Shown here: piece by piece, positions 42,455-52,764 of the stretch
Position numbering within the stretch: the first letter of the stretch is position 1
Layout: every line of letters starts with the position of its first letter
NCBI GenBank assembly: GCA_030446715.1
Contig: JAUJMU010000006.1
Coordinates: 62,001-126,000, forward strand
Origin: Cytophagales bacterium
Lineage (GTDB): Bacteria > Bacteroidota > Bacteroidia > Cytophagales > 172606-1
Reading direction: 5' to 3'
Length of the DNA stretch: 64,000 nt
Translations under genes and position numbers: made by a program
Notes under the pieces: model-generated
The model's input: the letters and a program-made list of their open reading frames with translations, nothing else
Database searches by the model: none
Told to the model about the DNA's origin: nothing

Positions 42455-44620
42455 TCATGCAAGTTCCGGGGCCGGAGAAGCTATTGAACGGATGCCCACT
42501 TTCTGGCCGGTCGTGAACGCTTTTACCACGGCAAAGGTAGCCTGAGTGGTATTGAGAATCTGCTCAAAAGGAATGGGAGGTGCCCCACCCTTCCGCAGAA
42601 ACGCAATATAGGCCGCAAACTGATCCCGGTGGCCTTTGTCCTGGCGGCCACTCATGGCAACGGCACTGCCCCGGAAACCGTACCCTTCCAGTTTGCGGAA
42701 ATTATCCACCACCAGTACCCGGCCGGCGGAGTAGACTTCAATCCGTTCTTTGGGGTAAGATTTATGGCCATTCGCGAAGTAATTTACGACCCCCTGAGAG
42801 CCGTTTGCGCATTTGAGAATCACCGATACATTGTCAGAATCTCCCTGCGGGTGGGGACCCAGCGCCGAGGCCATTACCTCCGTGACGGGGCTGCCGGAGA
42901 GGTGCGTCACCAGATCAATAAAGTGGCAGGCCTCCCCGATGATTCTTCCACCGCCTACTGCCATCTGCTGGGTCCAGTGGCCGGACGGAATGGCACCGGC
43001 GTTGGCCGTAATGACAAGGTTCATGGGCTCCGTCACGGTCCCGAGCAGCACCTTTGCCTTGCTGATAAACGGGGAAAACCGGCGGTTAAAACCAACCATT
43101 ACGGAAGTGTTGCCCGCCTGGTAAGCCTCCACCACCTCCGCCAGTTCGCTTTCCGTAATCACCAGCGGCTTTTCCACAAATACGTGCTTGCCGGCACGGA
43201 GCGCCTGCACCGTCATGGCCGCGTGCAGATTATGCTGCGTCGTGATGATTACCGCATCCACCTGCGGGTCCTGCAGCACATCTTCGTAAGCAGTGGAACT
43301 GTAGGCAACGCCGTGTTTTTTTGCCAGATGGGTGCCGCTCACCCCCGATGCACTGACAATGTAGCGGACATTGGCCTTCAGGGCAGACAAGGCCGGGAGC
43401 AGGGTCATCTTGGTGAAGTTACCCGCACCGACAACCGCCATACCGGCACCGGAGGCTGCCCTTGCCTTAAGCAGAAGGGAAGCTCCGGTCTTCACGAAGG
43501 TGGCACCCGGGGAGTCGGTTTTATATGTAAGGATGGAAGCAATGGACGCTTTATTGCCGATATTGCCGTAAATGCGTTGGTAATCAGCCAGGTCTACCTC
43601 TTCGGTTATCAACCGCTTCACGTCCAGCCGGCCGGCCGAAATAGCAGCCAGCACCGTCTGGAAGTTGCGGTTTTCGGTCCAGCGGACGAAGGGCAGGGGG
43701 TAGTCCTGTCCCCGCTTCTCGTAATCATCATCGTAGCGGCCCGGTCCGTAGGAGCAGGAAACCTGAAAACTCAGCTCTTTTTCGTAGAAATCCGCCCGGT
43801 TCAGGTGCAGCCCGACCACCCCGACCAGTACAATCCGCCCCCGCTTGCGGCTCATTTTCGCACACTGCGCAATCAGTTCATCGCCTTTTGCGGAGGCCGT
43901 AATGATTACCGCATCGGCACCAACGCCGCCGGAAAGGCTCATGACAGCTTTCACCGGATCTGCTCCCTCCGTCAGGTCGAAGGCCTCGATGCCTTTTTCC
44001 CTGGCAAGGGCTACCTTATGGGCATCAAAATCAAACCCGATCACACGGCAGCCGTTGGCAATCAGCAGTTCGGCGGTAATCAGTCCGATCAGCCCCAGCC
44101 CCGACACCACTACCGTCTCTCCCAGGGTTGGGTTCACCAGCCGGATACCCTGCAGACCGATGGCCCCGATCACGGTAAAAGCAGCCTCCCCGTACGTCAC
44201 ATTTTCCGGAATGCGGACCACCAGATTCCGGGGAATGCACACAAACTCGGCGTGCGGACCGTTGGACGCCACGCGGTCACCCGGCTTGAAATCAGTCACC
44301 CCCTCTCCCACTTCAATCACTTCCCCCGCATTGCAGTAGCCCAGCGGCAAGGGCTCGCCCAGCTTCGTAAAAACGGCTTCCAGCGTCGGCAACAGACCGT
44401 CGGTTTTCACTTTGTCCATCACCATTTTTATCTTGTCAGGCTGCTGGCGGGCTTTTTCGATCAGGTTAGACTTGCCAAACTCCACCAGCATGCGTTCCGT
44501 CCCCAGCGACACCAGCGTCCGGTGCGTCCGGATCAGCACGTAGCCCTTCCGCACCTGGGGCCGGGGCACTTCTTCGAGGATGGTTTCGCCGTTCTGGAGG
44601 GATTGAATGAGTTGTTTCAT
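42455..44620 (-). CDS. Fused zinc-type alcohol dehydrogenase / Gfo-Idh-MocA oxidoreductase
   Basis: From Met 44620 (MKQLIQSLQNGETILEEVPR) the protein has 721 residues. The first ~370 are a medium-chain dehydrogenase: PLGYCNAGEVIEVGEGV, FKPGDRVASNGPHAEF, VVVSGLGLIGLITAELL with the NAD(P) Gly motif. From about 400 a Gfo/Idh/MocA domain follows: MAVVGAGNFTKMTLLPAL, DAVIITTQHNLHAAMTVQAL, GKHVFVEKPLVIT (Lys-Pro at the active site) and GGRIIGEACHFIDLVTHLSG. Such bi-domain oxidoreductases are typical of surface polysaccharide clusters, often next to heparinase-like genes, and are thought to modify a nucleotide sugar. The gene is the downstream end of the polysaccharide locus. Confidence 0.88.
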   Translation of the reverse strand: MKQLIQSLQNGETILEEVPRPQVRKGYVLIRTHRTLVSLGTERMLVEFGKSNLIEKARQQPDKIKMVMDKVKTDGLLPTLEAVFTKLGEPLPLGYCNAGEVIEVGEGVTDFKPGDRVASNGPHAEFVCIPRNLVVRIPENVTYGEAAFTVIGAIGLQGIRLVNPTLGETVVVSGLGLIGLITAELLIANGCRVIGFDFDAHKVALAREKGIEAFDLTEGADPVKAVMSLSGGVGADAVIITASAKGDELIAQCAKMSRKRGRIVLVGVVGLHLNRADFYEKELSFQVSCSYGPGRYDDDYEKRGQDYPLPFVRWTENRNFQTVLAAISAGRLDVKRLITEEVDLADYQRIYGNIGNKASIASILTYKTDSPGATFVKTGASLLLKARAASGAGMAVVGAGNFTKMTLLPALSALKANVRYIVSASGVSGTHLAKKHGVAYSSTAYEDVLQDPQVDAVIITTQHNLHAAMTVQALRAGKHVFVEKPLVITESELAEVVEAYQAGNTSVMVGFNRRFSPFISKAKVLLGTVTEPMNLVITANAGAIPSGHWTQQMAVGGGRIIGEACHFIDLVTHLSGSPVTEVMASALGPHPQGDSDNVSVILKCANGSQGVVNYFANGHKSYPKERIEVYSAGRVLVVDNFRKLEGYGFRGSAVAMSGRQDKGHRDQFAAYIAFLRKGGAPPIPFEQILNTTQATFAVVKAFTTGQKVGIRSIASPAPELA

Positions 44621-44657
44621 GGGTTTACAGCAACTGCCTGCAAACCTAGCCAAATAT

Positions 44658-45968
44658 TTACTTCACCGGCAGGGATTGAGGCCGGACTTGCACTGGCAAT
44701 GCCGGCATCCGATGGGGGGCCAACCTCTGGTCAGTGGCGGGAGTACGGGGAATGGGTATCTGCCGGGAGCCCGAATGCACGTAGTAAAACATAAACGTCA
44801 TCCAGGGGAAAAACAAAAACTGGCCGGCGTTGAGATTGGATTCAAAGAAAGGAATGATCATGAACGTGGGCAGGAATATATAGCGCCGGATGTCGTAAAG
44901 GACGTATTTTACTACCGCGTTCAGCACCACAAACACCATAAAGAAGGTAAAGGAGAACAGGCCGGTGGTGATGAAGAGTTCGAGGTAGGAGTTGTGGGTG
45001 GGCAGTTTAAAGGTGATGCCGGTATATCTGGCGATGCCTTCTATAGAGTTATCAAATCCAAACCCTGTCAGCAGAAGTTCCGGATTTTCGAGCATGGTGT
45101 CCAGGGCAACGTCGGCCATTTTAAAACGGTACTCTCCTTCTTCAAGTTGTTTCTCTGATTTCTCAATACGTTTATTCAAAGCCGAATCCGGAACCCCGAG
45201 CTGATAGGTTGTAGCAGCGGTTATCAGGATGGCTGTGATTATTTTGGCAATCAGACTCATTTTCCTGCTGTTGACCACCAGAATGACCAGTGACAAGGCA
45301 AGACACAGGTAGCTGCTGCGGGAACCAGTGGATGACAGCGCCAAAACGGCAAAGAAAACTGCGGCAATCAGGAATCGCCTGAGCCAGAGGCCCGGCTTCC
45401 CATTCAGCAGCAGGTCAACAGCAGTAACGAAAAAGGCAATGGATGCCCAGCCTAATACATTCGCTTTGAAGCCGCCAATGTCGTAACCATACAGGTTACG
45501 GTTTACCACCGGATTTCCGTAAAAGAACATGATGGCCAGCGGATAAAGGTAAGAGAAGCAAAAGAGGGTGACCAGTATAATTTTTACCCTGACAGGTTCA
45601 TACCTCCGGAACAAATAGACTACAAAATAATTTATGTAAAAAAGGAAGGGAAGCCAGGTGAGAATACGGGTCAGGCTATTGATGAAATTTACGCTGAATG
45701 CCAGCAGCATTAAATTAAAAAACACAAAAAGACCAAAAACCCAGTTCTTGTTTCCGTTGAACACAAACCGGTAATGTTTTTTAGCAAAGGTAAATAAACC
45801 AACAAGAGACAGGACCAATAGAACGACACGGCCAACCTTTATCAGTTGGAAACCTGCTCCCCGCTGGCTGTAACCCAAAATTACCAGAAAGGTATTCAGA
45901 AAAAAAAGAATCACATGCCAGTCGTACCTGCCGGTCTCCCTGTCTTTGAACGGTGCCAGTAACCACAT
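44658..45968 (-). CDS. O-antigen ligase/polymerase-like membrane protein (Wzy_C)
   Basis: From Met 45968 (MWLLAPFKDRETGRYDWHVI) the protein has 436 residues and about ten helices. The large periplasmic loop and Wzy_C signature are visible: LALSSTGSRSSYLCLALSLV, then a loop rich in charge (RIEKSEKQLEEGEYRFKMAD), NPELLLTGFGFDNSIEGI and the conserved LPTHNSYLELFITTGLFSF, where the HNSYLE motif is diagnostic of O-antigen ligases and polymerases. It would polymerise glycan repeats or transfer them to lipid A core; ligase and polymerase cannot be told apart here. Its start overlaps the preceding GT4 gene by 58 bases. Confidence 0.85.
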   Translation of the reverse strand: MWLLAPFKDRETGRYDWHVILFFLNTFLVILGYSQRGAGFQLIKVGRVVLLVLSLVGLFTFAKKHYRFVFNGNKNWVFGLFVFFNLMLLAFSVNFINSLTRILTWLPFLFYINYFVVYLFRRYEPVRVKIILVTLFCFSYLYPLAIMFFYGNPVVNRNLYGYDIGGFKANVLGWASIAFFVTAVDLLLNGKPGLWLRRFLIAAVFFAVLALSSTGSRSSYLCLALSLVILVVNSRKMSLIAKIITAILITAATTYQLGVPDSALNKRIEKSEKQLEEGEYRFKMADVALDTMLENPELLLTGFGFDNSIEGIARYTGITFKLPTHNSYLELFITTGLFSFTFFMVFVVLNAVVKYVLYDIRRYIFLPTFMIIPFFESNLNAGQFLFFPWMTFMFYYVHSGSRQIPIPRTPATDQRLAPHRMPALPVQVRPQSLPVK

Positions 45969-47089
45969 AGTTCTTCCATTATTTCCAAAAACGACCGGAC
46001 CATCTTTTCTTTGGAAAATCTGGTCACAAATTCCTTTCCCTGCATTGCTTTTTCCAGCCGTTTTTGCGGGGAATTGATACACTCTTCAATGGCATTTGCC
46101 AGATCAGACGGATCTCCGGGTTCAGCCAGCCAGCCGTTGCGGCCATTGTCCAGTACTTCCGGAATCCCGCCGGTGCGGGTGCTGATCACAGAAATACCGC
46201 TTGCAAGGGCTTCAATATTGGCTACGCCCAGGGCCTCAGTATCCGAAGGCACACAAAACATATCGTGACTTTGAAGGTGCTCGTATACAACCCTCTGGGA
46301 CTGAGGCCCAAGGCAATTGAGTTGTACATTCTCCGCTCCCTGATTCATTCTGATTATTTTGTCTTCATACTGCTTGCCCGGCCCGATAACAGTCAGCAGA
46401 AAACGATACCCTGGCAAATTTCCAAGCGCCTGAATCAATACATCCAGCCTGCCTGTCCGGAAATCAGCTTTTACGAACAGAACCCTGATCCGGTCACCGA
46501 ATGGCCTTCCCTGCCGGAATGGAATGACTGAAAGATCAATAGCCTTGTAAAGCCGTTTAACCCTTTCCTCCGGCACCTGATAAGCACTGATTACTCTTCT
46601 TCGCAGAAAGTTTGAATTGGTGATGATCCCGCTGTGTCGCCGGGCGGCAGCCTGCTCCGGAACACGGAAAATGAACTGCCTGATCCACTGCCGGTCGGGC
46701 CGGAAACCCTTCAGGGAAGTCATTATATTCTTCTCGTCATTGATCATGCCTACGGTAGGCTTGCGGGAATCAAACGCAGCCCACAAGCCGATGAAGGCGT
46801 TGTTGAAAACCAGTACATCATACGGATACTCTTTCGCTATCCGTCTGGCTTTGCTGTAGTAGTGAAACATCCTGATCACCTGACTTGCCGGCCTGAGAAG
46901 GAACGGCAAACGGAGTTTCAGTCTGTAAATCTGCGGCTGGCTTTCCGGATGATCCCCGTGCGTATCCTCCGTGAGTATTCTGACCTCGTGGGCGGGATGC
47001 AACCGGTTGATTTCCAGAAGGAGATTGGCAAATTTGGCCGGTCCGTGGTGAATGTGCTCGAACGTATTACTGCAAAGGAGAATTTTCAT
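45911..47089 (-). CDS. Family 4 glycosyltransferase
   Basis: From Met 47089 (MKILLCSNTFEHIHHGPAKF) the protein has 392 residues with a GT-B fold. The N-terminal Rossmann part has HGPAKFANLLLEINR (the usual G-rich acceptor loop). The C-terminal donor domain has IRVLFVKADFRTGRLDVLIQ, FLLTVIGPGKQYED and CVPSDTEALGVANIEALASG with the E-x7-E motif, then ISTRTGGIPEVL. Retaining GT4 enzymes add sugars from nucleotide donors on the cytoplasmic side. The 3' end overlaps the O-antigen ligase gene, and the 5' end overlaps the FkbM gene by 23 bases. Confidence 0.9.
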   Translation of the reverse strand: MKILLCSNTFEHIHHGPAKFANLLLEINRLHPAHEVRILTEDTHGDHPESQPQIYRLKLRLPFLLRPASQVIRMFHYYSKARRIAKEYPYDVLVFNNAFIGLWAAFDSRKPTVGMINDEKNIMTSLKGFRPDRQWIRQFIFRVPEQAAARRHSGIITNSNFLRRRVISAYQVPEERVKRLYKAIDLSVIPFRQGRPFGDRIRVLFVKADFRTGRLDVLIQALGNLPGYRFLLTVIGPGKQYEDKIIRMNQGAENVQLNCLGPQSQRVVYEHLQSHDMFCVPSDTEALGVANIEALASGISVISTRTGGIPEVLDNGRNGWLAEPGDPSDLANAIEECINSPQKRLEKAMQGKEFVTRFSKEKMVRSFLEIMEELCGYWHRSKTGRPAGTTGM

Positions 47090-47852
47090 AGTCAACTGTC
47101 AGGTTTACCGGCAATTCTCTTTCCCTGGGTACAAACAAAACATCGCCTTTATTCCGGTAAGTGGTCTGGGTTACCGGTTTGACTGAAAGATTGCTTTCAA
47201 TAATAAATGAATTATATCCTTTTCCTGAAAAGTGTTCAAAAACATCTTCCGGACTGTACTGATAGCGGGAGGTCCAGCGCTGGTCAAGTTCACAAAACAC
47301 AACCGGACGATGCCGGTCAATCAGATGATCCGAACCTTTGAGCACTTTCATCTCAGCTCCTTCCACGTCTATTTTTATGAACCCGACATTCCTTTTCCCC
47401 GTACTTTGCATGAATGTATCAAGCCGGATACCTTCAACCTCAAGCAGATGTTCAGACGCTTCAGCCTCCCCCCGGATGTGCGTTTTTCCGGTAAGGCGGT
47501 TTCCGTTGCCGTCTCTCCAGACAAGAGTGACTTTTTCTTCCGAATCTCCTACCGCTTTGTTGAAAACCTGAATGTTCCGGCAGCCGAGCAGGCGGAAAGT
47601 GACGCTTAAAATGTCTGCATAATAGGGTAAAGCTTCAAAACTGTAAACCTGCCCGTTTTTTACGATTCCGGCCAGTGGCTTTGACCAGGACCCGCCGTGT
47701 GCACCTATATCAAAGCAAGTATCAGTCTTCTTTAGAAACTGGCTGATTACGCTGATCTCCGGAACCGGCAGCTCATGCATCAGGTGTCTTTTGACGGTTA
47801 TAATCACATGTGCATACTTCCTTAAAGACATCCGGTTCACCATGAAGGGCAT
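47067..47852 (-). CDS. FkbM family methyltransferase
   Basis: From Met 47852 (MPFMVNRMSLRKYAHVI) the protein has 261 residues; a start at 47891 would overlap the preceding gene. The SAM-binding motif is CFDIGAHGGSWSKPL, with YSFEALPYYADIL as motif II. VGFIKIDVEGAEMKVLKG is the diagnostic FkbM segment, followed by PVVFCELDQRW. FkbM-type enzymes O-methylate sugars or other hydroxyls. Within the polysaccharide locus a sugar O-methylation is likely. It ends inside the next gene start, so translation is probably coupled. Confidence 0.88.
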   Translation of the reverse strand: MPFMVNRMSLRKYAHVIITVKRHLMHELPVPEISVISQFLKKTDTCFDIGAHGGSWSKPLAGIVKNGQVYSFEALPYYADILSVTFRLLGCRNIQVFNKAVGDSEEKVTLVWRDGNGNRLTGKTHIRGEAEASEHLLEVEGIRLDTFMQSTGKRNVGFIKIDVEGAEMKVLKGSDHLIDRHRPVVFCELDQRWTSRYQYSPEDVFEHFSGKGYNSFIIESNLSVKPVTQTTYRNKGDVLFVPRERELPVNLTVDYENSPLQ

Positions 47853-47856
47853 TTTA

Positions 47857-48882
47857 TCATTGACGACCACAAAAGTAAACAGAAATTGCATCTGCCCATT
47901 CGTCTATATCCCGGATCAGTATGGAACTGCTTTCGCTGATTTTGTATCCTTCTACTCCATAAGGAGTAGAAATAAAAGGAATGCCATTTTTCAGCCACGC
48001 GTCAATTTTCAGTTTGATTCCGCCCCCAAGCAGATCCGGGTTGATAAACAATGCCTTTCCCCCGAAAGGAAAACCTTCACCGGAATAGTAGCCGTGGCCC
48101 GAAATGCCTGCCAACGGCCGGTTAAAACGCTCTGAGCCACTGCCGAACACGTGCAGCTGGAGTGAAGGCATCTGCAGTTTCAAAGGGGTATAAACCTTTG
48201 CAATGAAGTACTCCAGTGCATACTTCTTGTGGTGGGACAGACTGCCGAACCACACCAGCCTCTGGCTGTCCGGCACAATACTGACAACCAGTTTGCTGAC
48301 CGCAGCAGCTTCCACCACGGGCCATACCAAGGCAGCTCTTCCGGGATAGAGCATGTGAAAAAAATTACATTCCTCTTCAGTAATAAAGACCGGAAGCACT
48401 TTCCGGTCCCGGAGTATCTCTTTTTCAAGCCGGACCAGCAGGGTGATATTCAGGCGTGCCATCAGCGGCAGTTGGTACCCGAGCACCCGGTTACGGGTCT
48501 GGCTGACCATAAAAAGATTATGAAACCGGACCAGTATTTTTTCTCCGGGGAATAACTGCCGCAAGGCACGGTAGAAGATCACTTCACCACAAATGATTTC
48601 ATCCCATACCTTTCCGGTGGCAAAACCGGCTATCCAGGACGCGGATAGTTCACTGCTTACCTTGCCCGACAACAGATTGACTGCGCGGCTGGGGGTAAAG
48701 GCGGATGGCCGGGGCAACAGAACGAACCGGGTTCCGGTATCTTTCTGACAGTCCTGACTGGTTGCGTAACAGATAACGGTATCCGCGGAAGTGGGGCAAA
48801 TTCTTTCCAGATCAGCAGCAACTGCCTTTTGATAACCGGATCCTGTGCCGGGTCTTTCGGGCAGTAAAATCAAGCGTCTCAT
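47857..48882 (-). CDS. GT-B type glycosyltransferase
   Basis: The 341-residue protein begins MRRLILLPERPGTGSGYQKA, where the Gly-rich loop after the first strand is typical of GT4-like enzymes. The donor half shows RLVWFGSLSHHKKYALEYFI, LQLHVFGSGSERFNRP, FINPDLLGGGIKLKIDAWLK and GIPFISTPYGVEGY. The pattern GGGIKLKI-x-x-x-L-x-x-G-x-P is common to many polysaccharide glycosyltransferases of this group. Sugar specificity is unknown. It is the first gene of the block that continues through FkbM and GT4 to the bi-domain oxidoreductase; the region upstream (48883-49593) holds its promoter. Confidence 0.8.
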   Translation of the reverse strand: MRRLILLPERPGTGSGYQKAVAADLERICPTSADTVICYATSQDCQKDTGTRFVLLPRPSAFTPSRAVNLLSGKVSSELSASWIAGFATGKVWDEIICGEVIFYRALRQLFPGEKILVRFHNLFMVSQTRNRVLGYQLPLMARLNITLLVRLEKEILRDRKVLPVFITEEECNFFHMLYPGRAALVWPVVEAAAVSKLVVSIVPDSQRLVWFGSLSHHKKYALEYFIAKVYTPLKLQMPSLQLHVFGSGSERFNRPLAGISGHGYYSGEGFPFGGKALFINPDLLGGGIKLKIDAWLKNGIPFISTPYGVEGYKISESSSILIRDIDEWADAISVYFCGRQ

Positions 48883-49593
48883 TATTTAAAATTAATCACC
48901 GATTACGATGGAACAATAACACAAAAAATTACTCCTTGTCCCAAAGTTTAATTTATGCCTGTAAGACAACATAACAAACCGAGTATTATGTCTGCTAATG
49001 GATAACAATACCGTTTCCAGTGGTACAATATTGTCGGCAAGTACTTCTTTCAGACCTGCTACGTAAAGTCTGCAGGCACCATGTGACAGGTGATCAACCG
49101 GGAGGCAGGTACATTGTTAGTCCCTGCGGGAATGGCAGCTGAGGATTTACACTCTGCAGGCCCCCTTCCCCCAGCCAGCCGGAATGCCAGTGAAATAAGC
49201 ACGAGGGGGACTGCCGGTTCCGGCCGGTAATGCAGTGCCTGAGGTGAAGAACTTGTCTTCTGTAAATCAACGCGGTAATTCAGCCTTCTTGATGTATTCA
49301 GGCTAAGTACCAAAAACAGTTAACACCTTTGATTCCATCCAATCATCGTGCATTAGCAAAACGAAATTTGGCAGGAGGTTAAATAAGGAATAAATTTGAA
49401 TTAGAACTGGACTTATGTAGAAAAAGATCAGAAAACCGTTTTGAGATACAATCGGCGGTCGTCGGCCTGACTGGTGATCGCCGGGGTGCAGGGGACGAAG
49501 TGCGGACACAGGTCAGTGTTTTCACCGATATATACTGAGATGAAAGAGGTTTTGGGTTAAACTCAAGATAGGCAAAAAGGGTATAAGTTAGGG
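48883..49593. other. Intergenic region between the glycosyltransferase block and the IS630 element
   Basis: About 710 bases without a supported gene. Inverted ends of the IS630 element were sought at 49480-49590 and 50600-50700, but no convincing pair was found. The first 120 bases are AT-rich and probably promoter DNA. Confidence 0.4.
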
Positions 49594-50631
49594 ATGCGAC
49601 TGGACAAAGAAGAACGGGTAAAGATTGAGCAGCTACGGCGTCAGACGCGGGACAAGAAGCAGCATGTTCGTTTGTCGGTGCTGGTCATGCTCGATGAGGG
49701 ATATACCCATGAAGTGATCGCAGTAAGCCAGGGAATTGATTCCGATACAGTGGGCAACTACAAGCGAAAGTATCTTCAGCAAGGACTCGATGGGTACCTA
49801 AAGGACAATTACGTGGCTTACCAGGGAGAACTCAGCTTGGAGCAACTCCAGGCGGTGGACCAAAAAGTGCAGGAAGGCTTGTATGCAACGGCAAGAGTGG
49901 TGGAGACTGGATATGTGGAGAATTTAAGGTAGACTACTCAGACTCGGCAGTAAGAGCAATTCTAACCAAACTCGACTTTGTCCACAAGCAAGTGGAATAT
50001 TCGTGCCAGCTAAAGCTGATGAGCAAAGCAGCTCGGGTTTGTAGCCCAGTTTGAGCAGGTGATTAAAGAGTTGCCGCAAGACACGGTGGTCTATTTCACC
50101 GACGCTACCCATCCTACTCACAATACCCAAAAGAGCAAAGCCTGGATCAAAAAAGGACAGGAAAAGCATATTGCGGCCAACTCAGGCAGGAAAAGGGTCA
50201 ATCTCAACGGGGCCGTTAATGCGTTAGATCCTTGTGAGGCAGTAGTAGTGGAAGCTCAAACGGTCAATGCCCAAAGCACTATTACCCTCTATGAAAAACT
50301 GCTGGAGAACAACCCGGGCAAAAAGCTGGTATTGATTTGTGATAATGCGCGCTACTACCGCAGCCAACTCCTACAGCAGTGGCTGGAAGGGCAGCCTTTG
50401 ATTCAGCAGTGGTTTCTGCCCACTTACTCACCCAACCTCAATATCATCGAAAGGCTGTGGCGGTTCATGAAAAAACAGGCCATCGGCCTTTCATTCCATC
50501 CCACTTACCAAGCATTTAAATCGAGTATCCTCCACTTCTTCGAGCATCTGGACCAGTACGAGTATGAACTCAAACGTCTACTCACCCTCAAGTTTCAAAT
50601 CCTTGATTCCCCTCTCTCTAATTCTACTTGA
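49594..50631 (+). mobile_element. IS630 family transposase, broken by frameshifts
   Basis: The first frame (49594-49932) has the helix-turn-helix of IS630 proteins (LVMLDEGYTHEVIAVSQGID, DTVGNYKRKYLQQGLDGY). The second (50059-50631) carries the DDE catalytic core: VYFTDATHPTHNTQ, LVLICDNARYYRSQ and LPTYSPNLNIIERLWRFMKK with the last Glu. Between them (49933-50058) the bridging protein is spread over all three frames (FKVDYSDSAVRAILTKLDF, VPAKADEQ, FVAQFEQ), so at least three frameshifts are needed. No terminal inverted repeats were identified, so the element edges are uncertain. It lies within the polysaccharide locus, opposite to the flanking genes. Confidence 0.8.
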
Positions 50632-50742
50632 AAGAGGGCCGTTCTGTGTACCTATAAAATCCGGAAAACCACTCTGAGAAGAGTATATTATGCGTATGTC
50701 CTTCAGAAATTCACCTTCTTACATTTAATCAGTGCTACTAAT

Positions 50743-52363
50743 ATGGAACATCATTCCAACCACTATCTGAACTGGGGTTTTTTTGCGCTCATTGCCAAAC
50801 TTTTTTGTTTATATTTTTCGCTTATCAGTTTCAAATTAATTACCCCCTGAAAACCAGTCTGTTATTCGTCCCGAATGGGGATACGGAAGGCTACTTCAGA
50901 CCAATCGAAGCTTTTGTTGATGGTCACGGGTACAGCTCCATAACTTCACAAGTCGGCGAATCCCAAAATTACAAACCCTACACCGACAGGATGCCCGGCC
51001 TACTGCCAGTTTATGCTCTCTTTACTTCTTTTTGGGTAAGGTATACGCCCGGTCCGCGTTCATACTTTTTCAGTTTGCTGTTAGCTGTATTTCGGTTCTT
51101 GCTCTCGGTTGGATGGTTTATTTGCTGTTCAGGTCAAGAACATTACAGATTATTGTGACAGTATTATATGCTTTCAGTACGTTTAATTCCCTTTTGGACC
51201 ATTACGGACTCTCTGACAGTTTATCTATTTCATTTTTTATCATTGCTTTATACTTTTTTGTGAGATTTTATGTCTCTCTTACACAAAACAATTTTGCAAG
51301 TTCTGACATTCATGAAACGCCGGCTTCCTCTCGTAAACCCAATCTTTTCCTGTTGATCAGCGGCTTTTTTTTCACTTGGTCTATTTTTATCAGGCCAGCG
51401 GCTGGCGTATTTTTTGCATGGTTGCTGCTTATTCTCTGTTGGATAACATTCTCTGCAAACAGGTCAGCAGTTTTGAAGCTGATACAGCATCTGTTTTTAT
51501 TCTCTCTGCCACTTACCATTGCCTTATCCTTGTGGACCTACCGGAACTATATACAAACAAGTAAGTTTATTCCTTTTCAAACGCCTTATCAGGAGATATA
51601 TGAGGAGCATACACTGCTGCTTAACAGCAAAGTTATTCCTATGACCGGCGGCGATTTTCAGCCTTGGGTGCAAGGATCGGAAGGAGAATTTATTGCCAGA
51701 GGAAAAACAGAAGAAAATATATCATTGAAAGGAAACACGTCAAGAATCCCTTTTTCAGAGAATGACTTTACTCCGGATTTTACAGTTGATTCCCTGCTCA
51801 AGCTACGTATCTATTACCAAAAAACCTTCAACAGTGAACTTTCTGAACAAGAGCACAATCATTATAAAGCCCTTACGCTTGATTATTGTTACCGCTATAT
51901 TGAGACATTTAAAATGCATCACCCTTGGCGTTTTTATTTCTTTTCCTACGTTGAAATGACTGTAAAGTTTCTTTTTGTGAAACACTTAGGTCTTTTTCCC
52001 TTTCCACCGCGTATTGAGATGACTTTTTTGCAATTTTTCATCAAAGGCATCTACATCATATTCTACAATGTTATTGTATTACTGGGAATCATAGGCTTTA
52101 TTCAACTGGCTGGTTGTAAAAACCGTTTTCCCTTTTTACTAGGCACAATTGTTATTCCTTATATATTACTAATCACTGTTCACTACTTTTGCCGGGAGCA
52201 CCGCTATTTTACAATGTTATATCCGTTATTTGTTGTTTTCGCTGGATATACCCTGTATAGTGCAAAGCCGTTCCTGATCAGACTATTCGCCGGATTAAGT
52301 TTAAAAAGGGGAAAAAGTAATATGAGTTTGACCCGTTCATATTTTAACAAGCGGCACGTTTGA
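50743..52363 (+). CDS. Integral membrane GT-C-like glycosyltransferase, two apparent one-base deletions
   Basis: ATG 50743 begins MEHHSNHYLNWGFFALIAKL. The frame changes at a run of six T (50801-50806) into LFIFFAYQFQINYPLKTSL, and again at a run of five T (51029-51033) into LGKVYARSAFILFQFAV. Adding one T at each place joins everything into about 540 residues. The first loop (GDTEGYFRPIEAFVDGHGYS, PYTDRMPGLLPVYALF) with its acidic residue and RMPG-x-LP is typical of ArnT/PMT-like GT-C enzymes using lipid-linked sugars. About ten helices and a C-terminal hydrophobic tail follow. The gene is AT-rich and opposite to the rest of the locus, which suggests insertion together with the IS630 element. 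Confidence 0.7.
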
Positions 52364-52764
52364 ATTAGATTTTCCTTATACCGCGGAGGTTGAAAAAGGC
52401 CGGACAACAACGCCTCGCCGGCAGGTTTTTACCGCTGATTCTCCCTACGCCGACCAGCATATTACTCGTCAAATGCTTTGTGCCTCTCCCTCTAAATCCT
52501 TTCTCTCCGTAGTCCTGCTGTTCCATTTTTCCAAGCGAGGAATACATTTGCCTGTAAACCCTGAAATATGGTCCATTATAGTTATTTTTTGTTCTGCCAA
52601 GCCAGTTGAACTGCTTCTTATTTGAATCCCTTGGTGCAGATATAATCACTTGCCTAAAGTGAACTGATCCGAAACATATATGGTAGTGGTAAAAATCAAA
52701 TTGATTTGGAAAGATTGTAACGGACAATGAAAAGCCAGATGACAAGTTCATGAAAGAAGTCAGA
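52364..52764. other. Unassigned stretch after the GT-C gene
   Basis: About 400 bases. A minus-strand frame of 128 codons (52365-52751) has a protein-like middle (NWLGRTKNNYNGPYFRVYRQ) but no family is recognised. It could be a degenerate gene fragment. Confidence 0.3.

Noticed and set aside
42629-44794. A 721-codon plus-strand frame
   Set aside because: It is antisense to the intact fused oxidoreductase gene, whose minus-strand protein has two clear domains.
49480-50700. Possible terminal inverted repeats of the IS630 element
   Set aside because: Comparing both flanks gave only short, scattered matches, so I did not mark element ends or a TA duplication.
35027-51033. Programmed frameshifting as explanation for the split genes
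   Set aside because: The shifts occur at unrelated sequences in unrelated genes including rpmB, and lack a shared slippery heptamer with a downstream structure; one-base consensus loss is simpler.
52365-52751. A 128-codon minus-strand frame after the GT-C gene
   Set aside because: Parts look protein-like, but I could not link them to any family and it ends in the MITE flank; left as unassigned DNA.
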